Counted from the stretch's first letter, positions 43,034-52,031 are shown. The stretch is DNA of 64,000 bases from Allobosea sp. WAO (GCF_001509835.1 NZ_JXTJ01000009.1:102627-166626); one strand, 5' to 3'. Made by a program: numbers and translations. The notes: generated from the letters alone by a model not told the origin.

Positions 43034-44824
43034 TCAGAGGACTTTGGCGAGGAATTCGCGGGTGCGGGGATGGTCGGGCTCGCCGAGCACGCGGGAGGGC
43101 GGACCGAATTCGAGGACGCGGCCGGCCTCCATGAAGACCACCTCGTCGGCGACCTCGCGGGCGAAGCCGATCTCGTGGGTGACGATCACCAGCGTCGTGC
43201 CGGAACGGGCGAGCTCCTTGATGACGTCGAGCACTTCGTTGACGAGCTCCGGATCGAGCGCCGAGGTCGGCTCGTCGAAGAGCAGGACCTTGGGCTTAAG
43301 GGCGAGCGCTCGGGCTATGGCGACGCGCTGCTGCTGGCCGCCGGAGAGCTGGCGCGGATAGGCGTCGGCCTTTTCGGCGAGGCCGACCCGGGCGAGCAGT
43401 TCGCGGGCTTCGGCCAAGGCCTGCTCGCGGCTGACACCGCGCACCGAAAGCGGCGCCTCGATGATGTTCTCGATCGCGGTCAGATGCGGGAACAGGTTGA
43501 AGCTCTGGAACACCATGCCGACATCGACGCGGCGCTTCAGGATCTCGCGTTCCTTGAGCTCGTAGAGTGTATCGCCGTCCTGGCGGTAGCCGATCAGCTC
43601 GCCGTCGATGGCGATGAAGCCGGCATCGACCCGTTCGAGATGGTTGATCGAGCGCAGCAGGGTCGACTTGCCGGAGCCGGACTGGCCGATGATCGCGGTG
43701 ACGCTGCCGGGGCGGAGCGCCAGGCTGACATCGTCGAGCACTTTCAATGGGCCAAAGCTCTTCGAGACGTTGCTGATCCGGATCTCGCCGCCGGAACGAG
43801 GCGACAGGCTCGCCAGCGAAGCGGGGGCCGAAGTCGTCCGCGCCGGCGCCTCGGCGTGGCGGATCGCGGCGGCATTGCGCGAGCGGCCGAGGCGGGCGAG
43901 CGCCTGTGCGATCAGCGAGGGCGGCGCATTGCGCAGCGCGCCGCGCGCATAATAGCGCTCGATATGGTGCTGGACGAAGGACAGCACGCTGAGGATGACG
44001 AGGTACCAGACCGTCGCCACCATCAGCAGCGGGATCACCTCGAGATTGCGCCGGTAGATGATCTGGATCGTATAGAACAGCTCCGGCAGGGCGAGGATGT
44101 AGACCTGCGAGGTGCCCTTCGCGAGCAGGATGATCTCGTTGAAGCCGTTGGGCAGGATCGTCCGCATCGCCTGCGGCAGCACGATCCGCGTGAACTGCCG
44201 GCTGCGCGGCAGGCCGAGCGCCGCGGCTGCTTCATGCTGGCCCTGGTCGACGGAGAGGATGCCGCCGCGAACGATCTCCGACGAGAAGGCCGCCGCATGC
44301 AAGGTCAGGCCGAGTACCGCGGCGAAGAAGGGCGTGATCAGCTGCGTCGTCGACCAGGAGGCGAAGGTGATCCCGGTGAAGGGAACGCCGAGCCAGATCG
44401 TCGAATAGAGATAGCCGAGATTGTTGAGGATCAGCAGCAGCACGATCAGCGGGATCGAGCGGAACAGCCAGACATAGGCCCAGGACAGCGAGGCCAGCAG
44501 CGGCGAGCCGGAGACGCGGGCGAGGGCGAGTCCGGTGCCGAGCAGGAAGCCGAATACCGTGCCGAACAGGGTCAGCAGCAGGGTCCGGCCCAACCCCGCG
44601 AGCACCGGTTCGGAGAAGAACCATTCGGCGAAGACGTCCCAGCCCCAGCGCGGATTGGAGAGGATCGAGTTCAGGATCGCGAAGATCACGACGACCGCGA
44701 AGGCGGTGCCGATGGTGCGCGCCGGATAGCGCGCCGGCACGATCCGGAAGCGGCTGAAATCGCGTGTCGGCGGCGTGCTGCGGGCGTGCGTCGGCAGGCC
44801 CGCCAGGTCACTGGCGAGAGTCAT
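43034..44824 (-). CDS. Fused amino-acid-type ABC transporter permease and ATP-binding protein
   Basis: The 596-residue protein combines two subunits that are usually separate. Residues about 35-300 are a HisM-type permease with several helices and the EAA loop (QHEAAAALGLPRSRQFTRIVLPQA). Residues about 350-596 are the nucleotide-binding domain: Walker A GQSGSGKST, Q-loop VFQSFNLFPH, signature LSGGQQQR, Walker B VLLFDEP and the switch His in IVTHE. The linker (about 305-345) is Ala/Arg/Ser-rich. The two binding proteins downstream complete the importer. Fused permease-ATPases of this type are seen in organosulfur-linked loci. Confidence 0.92.
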   Translation of the reverse strand: MTLASDLAGLPTHARSTPPTRDFSRFRIVPARYPARTIGTAFAVVVIFAILNSILSNPRWGWDVFAEWFFSEPVLAGLGRTLLLTLFGTVFGFLLGTGLALARVSGSPLLASLSWAYVWLFRSIPLIVLLLILNNLGYLYSTIWLGVPFTGITFASWSTTQLITPFFAAVLGLTLHAAAFSSEIVRGGILSVDQGQHEAAAALGLPRSRQFTRIVLPQAMRTILPNGFNEIILLAKGTSQVYILALPELFYTIQIIYRRNLEVIPLLMVATVWYLVILSVLSFVQHHIERYYARGALRNAPPSLIAQALARLGRSRNAAAIRHAEAPARTTSAPASLASLSPRSGGEIRISNVSKSFGPLKVLDDVSLALRPGSVTAIIGQSGSGKSTLLRSINHLERVDAGFIAIDGELIGYRQDGDTLYELKEREILKRRVDVGMVFQSFNLFPHLTAIENIIEAPLSVRGVSREQALAEARELLARVGLAEKADAYPRQLSGGQQQRVAIARALALKPKVLLFDEPTSALDPELVNEVLDVIKELARSGTTLVIVTHEIGFAREVADEVVFMEAGRVLEFGPPSRVLGEPDHPRTREFLAKVL

Positions 44825-44864
44825 GGCTGGAACTCGTTCCTTGAATGCTTGGGGCGCGGCGCGG

Positions 44865-45398
44865 TCAGGCGGCGCTGAGCGGCAGTTGCTCTGCTGGTGT
44901 CAGCGGCGGATGGTTCGCGACGGCGAGGTCTTTCTCGAAGGCGAGCTTCTTGTAGATCTCGGGATCGACGGCGGGGTCGAAGAGCGGCGTGTAACCGCTG
45001 TTGAGATAAAGGTCCCTGGCCTCGGGCTGGCGGAAACCGGTGGTCAGGAAGATCTTGCCATAGCCCTGCCGCACGGCCTGCGCTTCCAATTCCTCGACGA
45101 CGCGGCGGGCCAGCCCCTGGCGGCGGAAGGCGGTGTCGGTCCACACCCGCTTCAGCTCGGCCGTCTGCTCGTCATAGCGCTTGAAGGCGCCGCCGGCGAT
45201 GGCGCGGCCCTCGCGCAGCACCAGGACGAAATTACCTTCCGGCGGCGCGAACAGGGAGGCCGGATAACGGCTCATCTCGGCGCCCGGCGGCTCGCCGAAA
45301 TAGCTGCCGTAGCGGGTTGCGTACTCCCAGGTCAGCTGCTCGACCAGAGGCTGGGCGAGCGGATCCAGCGGGGTGGTGTAGAAGAATGCGTCTGCCAT
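44865..45398 (-). CDS. GNAT-family N-acetyltransferase
   Basis: This 177-residue GNAT protein has the acetyl-CoA-binding region DTAFRRQGLARRVVEELEAQA (V-x-x-x-Q/R-x-x-G pattern) and the later ARDLYLNSGYTPL segment. Such genes in sulfur-starvation loci often acetylate amino-group xenobiotics or sulfur amino-acid analogues; its substrate here is not known. It sits between the NtaA-type monooxygenase and the transporter in the same operon. Confidence 0.9.
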   Translation of the reverse strand: MADAFFYTTPLDPLAQPLVEQLTWEYATRYGSYFGEPPGAEMSRYPASLFAPPEGNFVLVLREGRAIAGGAFKRYDEQTAELKRVWTDTAFRRQGLARRVVEELEAQAVRQGYGKIFLTTGFRQPEARDLYLNSGYTPLFDPAVDPEIYKKLAFEKDLAVANHPPLTPAEQLPLSAA

Positions 45399-45446
45399 CG
45401 GACGGCCTTTCGGATCGGGGATCTGTGGTCGATCTGCGGGCGGCGC

Positions 45447-46787
45447 TCAGCCGGCCTTGCGCGGCAGGAGCGCTGACTGGGCGGCATGCCGGCTCTCCCG
45501 GCGCGGCAGGCCGAGATGGTCGCGCAGCGTCCGGCCCGACAGGTCGCGGCTGTAGACGCCGCGCGCTTCGAGCACGGGGATGACGAGATCGACGAAGTCG
45601 TCGAGCCCCTGACCGAGTACCGGGAAACCGAGGATGAAACCGTCGGCCGCCTGCTTCTCGACGCGTTCGATCAGCGTGTCCGCGACCTCTTGCGCCGTGC
45701 CGATCAGCTCGCTACGAGGCGTCGCCGCTTCCAGGGCCGCCTCGCGCAGGCTCTGGCCCTTCAGCGCCGCATTGCGCTTGATCCGGTCCGTGGTCGAGCG
45801 GAAGCTGTTCTTGCCGATCTCGCCGAGCTCCGGGAAGGGCGCATCGAGCGGATAGGCGCTGAAATCATGATGGTCGAAATAGCGCCCGAGATAGGCGAGG
45901 GCGTCCTCGATCGAGATCAGGTCGCGGATCGCCTGGTACTTGTCCTCGGCTTCCTGCCGGGTTCGGCCGACGATCGGCCCGGCGCTCGGGAAGATCTTCA
46001 CATCGCCGGCCAGCCGGCCATGTGCGACCGCGCTGGTCTTGATGCTGCGATAGAAGGCCTGTCCTTCCTCCAGCGAGACATGGTTGGCGAAGACCGCATC
46101 GGCGTGGCGGCCGGCGAGGCCGATGCCGGCATCGGAGGCGCCCGCCTGGAAGATCACCGGCTGGCCCTGCGGCGAGCGCTGGATGTTGAGCGGGCCTTCG
46201 ACCTGGAAGAAACGCCCCTTATGGCCGAGCGTGTGCAGCTTCTCCCGGTCGAAGAAGCGGCCGCTCTCGCGCTCGCGCGGAAAGGCGTCGTCGTCCCAGG
46301 AATCCCAGAGCCCCTTGGCGATTTCGAGATGCTCATGTGCGATCTCGTAGCGCAGCGAGTGCTCGGGATGCGGGCGGCTGTAATTGCGTCCGGAGCCCTC
46401 CAGCGGCGAGGTGACGGCATTCCAGCCCGCACGCCCGCCCGAGATCAGGTCGAGCGAGGCGAATTGCCGGGCGATCGTGAACGGGTCGCTATAGGAGGTC
46501 GAGACCGTGCCGACGAGGCCGAGCTTGCTGGTCGCCGTCGCCAGTGCCGAGAGGATGGTCAGCGGCTCGAAGCGGTTGAGGAAATGCGGGATCGACTTTT
46601 CGTTGATGTAGAGCCCGTCGGCGACGAAGGCGAAAGCGATTCCGTTCTCCTCGGCCTTGCGCGCGTTGCGGATGAAGAAGTCGAGATTGACGCTGGCATC
46701 GGCCGGGTTGCTGGGATGGCGCCAGGCATTCATGTGGCTGCCGGCGCCCTGCAGCATCAGGCCGAAGGTGAGACGGGTCTTGCTCAT
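45447..46787 (-). CDS. NtaA/SnaA/DszA-type FMNH2-dependent monooxygenase
   Basis: The 446-residue product belongs to the long LLM branch that includes nitrilotriacetate monooxygenase NtaA and dibenzothiophene-sulfone monooxygenase DszA. Visible are LGLVGTVSTSYSDPFTIARQFASLD, GGRAGWNAVTS, SPQGQPVIFQAGASDAG and the C-terminal FVDLVIPVLEARGVYSRD. It needs reduced FMN from a partner reductase. Order in the operon suggests that it works on an organosulfur compound brought in by the adjacent transporter. AGGAG precedes the ATG. Confidence 0.9.
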   Translation of the reverse strand: MSKTRLTFGLMLQGAGSHMNAWRHPSNPADASVNLDFFIRNARKAEENGIAFAFVADGLYINEKSIPHFLNRFEPLTILSALATATSKLGLVGTVSTSYSDPFTIARQFASLDLISGGRAGWNAVTSPLEGSGRNYSRPHPEHSLRYEIAHEHLEIAKGLWDSWDDDAFPRERESGRFFDREKLHTLGHKGRFFQVEGPLNIQRSPQGQPVIFQAGASDAGIGLAGRHADAVFANHVSLEEGQAFYRSIKTSAVAHGRLAGDVKIFPSAGPIVGRTRQEAEDKYQAIRDLISIEDALAYLGRYFDHHDFSAYPLDAPFPELGEIGKNSFRSTTDRIKRNAALKGQSLREAALEAATPRSELIGTAQEVADTLIERVEKQAADGFILGFPVLGQGLDDFVDLVIPVLEARGVYSRDLSGRTLRDHLGLPRRESRHAAQSALLPRKAG

Positions 46788-46804
46788 GGGAAACTCCTGT
46801 CGGC

Positions 46805-47809
46805 TCAGGCGGCGAGCGCCGGCGCGTCGCCTGCGAGCAGCGTGATCGAGGCGAGGCGCTGGGCCGTCGCGGCGGCGGGCGTGTCGATGACGAATTCGGC
46901 GATGCCGAAGCGCGCGGAGAGCGCATCGAGCTCGCGGCGGACCTCGTCCGCGCTACCCGCCAGGATGCTGGGGCGGCGTACTTCCGTGCTGTAGGAAGCC
47001 GCTCCCGCCTGCCGGGCGAATTCGACGGCCTGTTCCTCGCTGCCGAGGTTGACGCTCTGGCCATTGTCCAAGGTCAGCCTGATCACGCGCAGCGGCTCGG
47101 TCAGGGCCCGCGCCTCCTCGGCGGAGGCGGCGGCGAGCGCGGCGAGCGCCAGGAGCGGCGGCGCCTGGGCGCCGGCCTTCGCATGCGCCTCGAAGCTGGC
47201 CTCGATCGCCTTCGGATCGCCGTTGAGCTGACCGGCGAAGACGAAGCTCCAGCCGCGCTCGACGGCGAGCCTGGCACTGTCGGGGCTGGCGCCGAGCAGG
47301 AAGCGCTCGGCCGGCGCCGGCGGCTTCGGCAGCGCTTGCGCACCGGCGAGCGGATCGTCCGCGTCACGCGAGCCCGAGAGAAAGCTGTCGAGCTCTGCCA
47401 GCAACGCCTCGAAGGCGTATGCGTGCTCCGGGGCGTGCTGGACGCGCAAGGCCTTGGTCGAGAGAGGCAGGCCGCCCGGAGCCTTGCCGATGCCGAGATC
47501 GACGCGGCCCGGTGCGAGCGTGGCGAGCAGGTTGAAGGTCTCGGCGACCTTGTAGGGGCTGTAATGCTGCAGCAGCACGCCGCCGGAGCCGACCCGGATG
47601 CGCCTGGTGCGGGCGATCAGATGCGCGACCAGGATTTCGGGCGCCGAACTGGCGAGGCCGGGAAAGCCGTGATGCTCGGCGAGCCAGAAGCGGCGATAGC
47701 CGAGGCGTTCGGCGGCCTGCGCCAGCGCGATCGTGCGCTGCAGGGCGTCGCCGGCGGTCTCGCCGTCGAGGATCGGGCTCTTGTCGAGCAGGCTGAGGGC
47801 ATAGCTCAT
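46805..47809 (-). CDS. LLM class flavin-dependent oxidoreductase, MsnO8-like
   Basis: The 334-residue product matches the luciferase-like group with the motif RFWLAEHHGFPGLASSAPEIL and RIRVGSGGVLLQHYSPYKVAE, followed by VDLGIGKAPGG. This is the MsnO8 branch, named from a sulfur-compound locus. It is the third gene of the minus-strand organosulfur operon, directly after the flavin reductase, so it likely uses the FMNH2 made by that enzyme. Confidence 0.88.
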   Translation of the reverse strand: MSYALSLLDKSPILDGETAGDALQRTIALAQAAERLGYRRFWLAEHHGFPGLASSAPEILVAHLIARTRRIRVGSGGVLLQHYSPYKVAETFNLLATLAPGRVDLGIGKAPGGLPLSTKALRVQHAPEHAYAFEALLAELDSFLSGSRDADDPLAGAQALPKPPAPAERFLLGASPDSARLAVERGWSFVFAGQLNGDPKAIEASFEAHAKAGAQAPPLLALAALAAASAEEARALTEPLRVIRLTLDNGQSVNLGSEEQAVEFARQAGAASYSTEVRRPSILAGSADEVRRELDALSARFGIAEFVIDTPAAATAQRLASITLLAGDAPALAA

Positions 47810-47824
47810 GATGGTCCCAACCCC

Positions 47825-48463
47825 TCAGAGGCTGCGCAGGCCGAGAGCCGTGCTGGCCTCCTCGGCCATCCAGCCGAGGCGCTCATAGTCGCCGCGCCAG
47901 TACAGGAGCGCGGCGTCCTCGCCGCCGAGCCTGATCTCGCGGACACGGCCGATGACGATGGCGTGTGAGTGCCGCTCGATCAGCTCCTCGACTTCGCAGT
48001 CGAGCGCCGCGAGCGCGCCATCGAGCAGCGGAGCGCCGGTTGGTCCCGTCGACCAGCTCGCGCCGGCATAGCGCGCCGCGCCTTTCTCGCCGCCGCGACC
48101 GGCGAAACGGTCGGCGATCTGCTTTTGCGCGGCGTTGAGGAAGTTGACCGCGAAGCTGCGATGCCGCGCCAGCACCGGGAAGCTCGACGAGGTCAGGTTC
48201 AGGCCGAACATCAGCGTCGGCGGCTCGGCGGAGAGCGAGGATACCGAGGTCGCGGTGAGGCCGGTCCGGTCCTCGCCGCGGCCCGTGGTGATGACGCTGA
48301 CGCCCCCGGCGAGATGGCGCAGCGCCGCGCGAAACGCCGCGATATCCTCGCGCGCCACAGCCGGTCCTGCCGTGATCCTGGCGACGCGGGCGCCGCCTCG
48401 GCTGCGCAGCGCCGGGGCCGGCTCGGCCGAGGACGCCTTGGTGACAAGCGGTACGATCGTCAT
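47825..48463 (-). CDS. Flavin reductase family protein (FMN reductase)
   Basis: This 212-residue protein carries the flavin-reductase-like split-barrel domain from about residue 40: ALRHLAGGVSVITTGRGEDRTGLTATSVSSLSAEPP is the typical FMN-binding start, followed by FAVNFLNAAQKQIADRFAG. It gives reduced FMN to the luciferase-like monooxygenases encoded next to it. The ATG at 48463 has GAGG six bases upstream; the longer in-frame extension is Pro-rich and not family-like. Confidence 0.9.
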   Translation of the reverse strand: MTIVPLVTKASSAEPAPALRSRGGARVARITAGPAVAREDIAAFRAALRHLAGGVSVITTGRGEDRTGLTATSVSSLSAEPPTLMFGLNLTSSSFPVLARHRSFAVNFLNAAQKQIADRFAGRGGEKGAARYAGASWSTGPTGAPLLDGALAALDCEVEELIERHSHAIVIGRVREIRLGGEDAALLYWRGDYERLGWMAEEASTALGLRSL

Positions 48464-48479
48464 CGACAACCTCGTGGGA

Positions 48480-48683
48480 TCAGGCGGTAAGGCGGGCGGC
48501 GGGGCGGCGGCGCGTGGCGCTCTGCCCGATGGCGGCGCGATAGGCCTCGGCGATCGAGCCGAAATGACGCCCGTCGAGGGCATCGAAAGTCGGACGCGAA
48601 GAGAAGAAGCGAAAATCGGAGCCGGAGCCGACGACGAGTCCGGCGGCCCGACCGCGAACCTCGATGAGAACAGTCTGGGACAT
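48480..48683 (-). CDS. Small conserved-looking protein of unknown function (67 aa)
   Basis: This 67-residue protein begins MSQTVLIEVRGRAAGLVVGS and ends in an Arg/Ala-rich tail. An excellent ribosome-binding site (AAGGAGG) precedes the ATG at 48683 at proper spacing. The stretch FRFFSSRPTFDALDGRHFGS followed by IAEAYRAA suggests a folded small domain, not random coding. It is the first gene of the minus-strand organosulfur operon, 16 bases before the flavin reductase start. I do not recognise a family. Confidence 0.65.
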   Translation of the reverse strand: MSQTVLIEVRGRAAGLVVGSGSDFRFFSSRPTFDALDGRHFGSIAEAYRAAIGQSATRRRPAARLTA

Positions 48684-49342
48684 GCTGCCTCCTTCGCCGG
48701 AAAGCCGGCGTTGCAGAGTTCTGAAATTGGCGTGAAGTATCCGATGCGTCAGTTGCGCGAGACGGTGCTCAGCGACATCGGGTTGCGCCGATTGGCGGCG
48801 TTTCAATAAGAATAAGAGATCGTATCATAAGCGTGACTCCGTCATTCGGAGCCCACGATTCTCTCGTGGTGCTTTTAGCGTTGATGACGCGGTGCAAGCT
48901 GCTCCAGCAAATTCCGCGATCAAGCGAAACGATTATCGCTCGATACTGTCATTCTTTCCGGCCAATGCCGTCCGGTCAATGAAAGAGGATTTCAAAGATT
49001 TGGCGCCTGGGAGGCAGAAACGCCTCCTGAGCACCGTGCCGGTGGCAGAATTCCGTCGCGCCTTTGCGGTGCCGGCTCGCATGGGCGGGGAGCCGCTGCC
49101 GAACACGCAGGATGGGTTGCTGCGAGCGACGCCAGGCCGACCGGGCGAGCGGCTTTTTGGGCAGAATGCGGCAAACGAGCCCTTTTTTCTCGCTTCCCCG
49201 GAGTGGGCGAAAACGTTCTTCGGCCTTGTTGTGTTAATTAAAAAGAACATTCGTTTGACTTGAAGAACGTTCCTTTTCCAGAATTTAGCGAGATCGGCGC
49301 GTTGCCACGGCCAATGCCCAGAATTCGCGAAAGGTGCGAGCG
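48684..49342. promoter_or_regulatory. Divergent promoter region of the organosulfur locus
   Basis: The stretch lies between the minus-strand operon and the plus-strand ssu-type operon. I see no convincing gene; an open frame at 48892-49263 has no family resemblance and ends in the promoter. Near the right end are three related boxes: AAACGTTC (49211-49218), GAACATTC (49245-49252) and GAACGTTC (49265-49272). The last two are exactly 20 bp apart. A sigma-70-like promoter, TTGACT (49255-49260), 18 bp, CAGAAT (49279-49284), surrounds the third box. Confidence 0.55.
49255..49284 (+). promoter_or_regulatory. Candidate promoter of the ssu-type operon with an internal palindrome
   Basis: TTGACT at 49255-49260 and CAGAAT at 49279-49284 are separated by 18 bp, with the palindrome GAACGTTC inside the spacer. 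Transcription would begin about 50 bases before the binding-protein start at 49343. A protein bound to the palindrome would sit on the promoter itself. Confidence 0.45.
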
Positions 49343-50386
49343 ATGACCCATACGAGCGATTTCCCGAGTTTCTTCAGACCCGACCGGCGTGCATCGTTGA
49401 AGGTCCTTCTTGTTCTGCCGCTGCTTGTCTCTTCTTTCGGTTTCGTCCGCGCGCAAAGCACTCTGCCGACGCAGGTGCCGACGGGCACGAAACTCGTCGT
49501 CGCCGACCAGAACGAGGCGCTGCAGACGCTGATGCAGGCATCCGGTGCCCAGGCGAAACTGTCGAGCGCTGTCAGCTACGCCAACTTCCTCGGCGGCCCG
49601 GCCATTCTGGAAGCCTTCCGCGCCGGCGCGCTCGATCTTGCCACTGTCGGCAACACGCCGCCGATCCAGGCGCATGCCGCTGGCGAGCAGATCCCGATCG
49701 TCGCGGCGCGCGTCTCTTCCGAGACCGATTACTTTCTCGCCTTGCGGCCGGGGCTCAAGCTGAGCAGCCTAGAGGAGCTGAAGGGCCGCAGCATCGCCTA
49801 TGGCGAGGGCACCGGGCGCCAGCCCTTCGTGCTGAACGCACTGAAACTCGCCGGGCTGACCCGCAGGGACGTCAAGCTCGTGCCGCTCAGGGCCGCCGAC
49901 TTTCCGGACGCCGTACGGACCGGCCAGGTCGACGTCGCGGCGCTGAACGAGCCGCATTTCTCCCGCTATCTCGCCGACTTCGCCGATCGCGGCGCGAGCG
50001 CGCTCCCGAAGGAGCAGAACGACCGGCTGCCGAAGAGCCTGACCTATCTCTACGCCAGCAAGAAGGCGTTGGACGACCCGGCGAAGGCCGGGGCGATCCG
50101 CGAATTCGTCGCCGCCTGGATCGACGCCAACCGCTGGTCGCACCGCAATGTCGATGCCTGGGTCGATGCCTATTACGTCAAGCGCCAGAACCTGAAGCAT
50201 GCCGACGGCCGCAAGATCGTCGAGTCCGAGGGCGCCTTCGAGTTTCCTCTCCTCGCCAGCCTGATCGCCAAGCAGCAATCGCTGATCGACGTGATCCACG
50301 AGGCCGGCGACCTGCCGAAGCGCCTCGATGCCCGCCAGGAATTCGATCTGCGCTTCGACGACGTCATCGCCAGCAAGACCAACTGA
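49343..50386 (+). CDS. ssuA: Sulfonate-type ABC transporter substrate-binding protein
   Basis: The product is a periplasmic binding protein of about 347 residues from the chosen start (a GTG nine bases upstream is the alternative). A signal peptide with a hydrophobic core VLLVLPLLVSSFGF and likely cleavage after VRAQ precedes the mature protein. SsuA-family features are YANFLGGPAILEAFRAGALDLATVGNTPP, IVAARVSSETDYF and ELKGRSIAYGEGTGRQPFVL. It should bind aliphatic sulfonates or a related small sulfur compound. It heads the plus-strand arm and is followed by permease and ATPase genes. Confidence 0.88.
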   Translation: MTHTSDFPSFFRPDRRASLKVLLVLPLLVSSFGFVRAQSTLPTQVPTGTKLVVADQNEALQTLMQASGAQAKLSSAVSYANFLGGPAILEAFRAGALDLATVGNTPPIQAHAAGEQIPIVAARVSSETDYFLALRPGLKLSSLEELKGRSIAYGEGTGRQPFVLNALKLAGLTRRDVKLVPLRAADFPDAVRTGQVDVAALNEPHFSRYLADFADRGASALPKEQNDRLPKSLTYLYASKKALDDPAKAGAIREFVAAWIDANRWSHRNVDAWVDAYYVKRQNLKHADGRKIVESEGAFEFPLLASLIAKQQSLIDVIHEAGDLPKRLDARQEFDLRFDDVIASKTN

Positions 50387-50406
50387 GCGCGCTCGGGAGA
50401 TTTCGC

Positions 50407-51267
50407 ATGACGCTCTTCGACCATGCACTCGATGCTCAGGCCCTGATCGGCAGCCGGGCAAGGGAAGCCCCTGCCAGGGCTGCCGCTCGGCCGCCGCGCC
50501 TCGCTCCGGGAAAACTGCCGCCGGGCGCCATCCTCTTCGGCCCGCTCGCGCTGGTCGCGATATGGGAGCTGGCGTCAGCTGTCGGCTGGCTTTCGCCGAG
50601 ATTTCTCGCGGCCCCTTCGACCGCCATCGTCACCGGTTACGAGCTGCTGGTGGGCGGCACGCTCGCCGATCACTTCCTTGCCTCGGCGTTCCGCGCCTAT
50701 CTCGGGCTCGGCATCGGGGTTGCGCTCGGTCTCGCCTTGGCGCTCGCCGCTGGGCTCTCCCGCATCGGCGAGGCCTCGATCGACGGCCTCGTGCAGATCA
50801 AGCGCGCCATCCCGACCCTGGCGCTGATCCCGCTCGCCATTCTCTGGCTCGGCATCGGCGAAGCCATGAAGATCGCGCTGATCGCGACCAGCGTGCTGGT
50901 GCCGGTCTACATCAACACCCATGCCGCGCTGCGCGGCATCGACATCCGCCATGTCGAGCTCGCCCGCAGCGTCGGCCTGAGCCGCGCCGACTTCTTGCGC
51001 GAGGTGGCGCTGCCCGGCGCGCTGCCGGGCTTCTTTACCGGTTTGCGCCTCGCGGTGACGACCTGCTGGACCGCGCTCGTCGTGCTCGAGCAGATCAACA
51101 CCAGCGAGGGCATCGGCTATCTGATGAACCGCGCCCGCGACTATGGCCAGACCGACATCATCGTCGTCGGGCTGGCGATCTACGCGATCCTCGGCCTCGC
51201 CTCCGACTTCGCGGTCCGGTCCTGGGAGCGGCGCACCCTGTCCTATCGCAAGGCGCTGGCGTCATGA
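50407..51267 (+). CDS. ssuC: Sulfonate-type ABC transporter permease
   Basis: The 286-residue inner-membrane permease has about six helices and the EAA-like loop (HVELARSVGLSRADFLREVALPGALPGFF) of the SsuC/TauC family. GIGYLMNRARDYGQTDIIVVGL near the C-terminus is also typical. It follows the binding-protein gene by 20 bases, and its stop overlaps the ATPase start (ATGA at 51264-51267), so the two are translationally coupled. Confidence 0.92.
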   Translation: MTLFDHALDAQALIGSRAREAPARAAARPPRLAPGKLPPGAILFGPLALVAIWELASAVGWLSPRFLAAPSTAIVTGYELLVGGTLADHFLASAFRAYLGLGIGVALGLALALAAGLSRIGEASIDGLVQIKRAIPTLALIPLAILWLGIGEAMKIALIATSVLVPVYINTHAALRGIDIRHVELARSVGLSRADFLREVALPGALPGFFTGLRLAVTTCWTALVVLEQINTSEGIGYLMNRARDYGQTDIIVVGLAIYAILGLASDFAVRSWERRTLSYRKALAS

Positions 51268-52007
51268 CCGCGGCGATCCACCCCTTCCGGCAAAGCACGG
51301 GTGCGGATGCAGCGGTTAGGCTACGCGGCGTCTCGCGGCGCTTCTCCGGCCGCACCGTGCTGGGCGAGGTGTCGCTCGATTTTGCGCCCGGCGAGTTCGT
51401 CGCGCTGATCGGCAAGAGCGGCTCGGGCAAGAGCACGCTGCTGCGGGCGCTCGCCGGCCTCGATGACGGCGTCGAAGGCGAAGGCACGATCGAGGTGCCG
51501 GCCGATCGCTCGGTGCTCTTCCAGGACTCCCGCCTGCTGCCCTGGAAGACCGTACTGCAGAATGCGGTCTTCGGCCTGCGGCTGCCGGATGCGGATCGGC
51601 GCGGGCGCGCCGCGCTCGCCGATGTCGGCCTCTCGGGGCGCGAGGATGCCTGGCCGAACGCGCTGTCCGGCGGCGAGCAGCAGCGCGTCGCCCTGGCGCG
51701 CTCGCTGGTCAGGCAGCCCCGGCTGCTGCTCGCCGACGAACCCTTCGGCGCGCTCGATGCACTGACCCGCATCCGCATGCACGAGCTGGTCTTCCGGCTG
51801 ATCGGCCAGCACGGACCCATGGTCCTGCTCGTCACCCATGACGTCGACGAGGCGATCAAGCTGGCCGACCGGGTGCTCGTGATGGAGGACGGCCGCATCG
51901 TCCTCGACCGGCAGGTCGGACTGCCGCATCCGCGCCCCAGGGACGGCCGCGTCGATGCGTTGCGTGCCGATCTTCTCGCCGCGCTCGGCGTCGTCGACGC
52001 CGTCTGA
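51264..52007 (+). CDS. ssuB: Sulfonate-type ABC transporter ATP-binding protein
   Basis: This 247-residue ATPase has all ABC motifs: Walker A GKSGSGKST, Q-loop LFQDSRLLPW, signature LSGGEQQR, Walker B LLLADEP and the switch His in LVTHDVDEAI. The short helical domain and the QDSRLLPW element are typical of SsuB. It starts with an ATG overlapping the permease stop. A much longer open frame upstream is an overlapping shadow of the permease gene. Confidence 0.93.
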   Translation: MTAAIHPFRQSTGADAAVRLRGVSRRFSGRTVLGEVSLDFAPGEFVALIGKSGSGKSTLLRALAGLDDGVEGEGTIEVPADRSVLFQDSRLLPWKTVLQNAVFGLRLPDADRRGRAALADVGLSGREDAWPNALSGGEQQRVALARSLVRQPRLLLADEPFGALDALTRIRMHELVFRLIGQHGPMVLLVTHDVDEAIKLADRVLVMEDGRIVLDRQVGLPHPRPRDGRVDALRADLLAALGVVDAV

Positions 52008-52031
52008 TCCTCATCTCAGGAGATTTTGCCC

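Noticed and set aside
48892..49263. A 123-codon plus-strand frame in the divergent organosulfur promoter region
   Set aside because: No recognisable domain, no ribosome-binding site, and it ends within the regulatory boxes; treated as chance.
50328..51263. Long upstream extension of the ssuB frame
   Set aside because: It covers the permease gene in a different frame and lacks domain resemblance; ATPase homology starts at the ATG at 51264.
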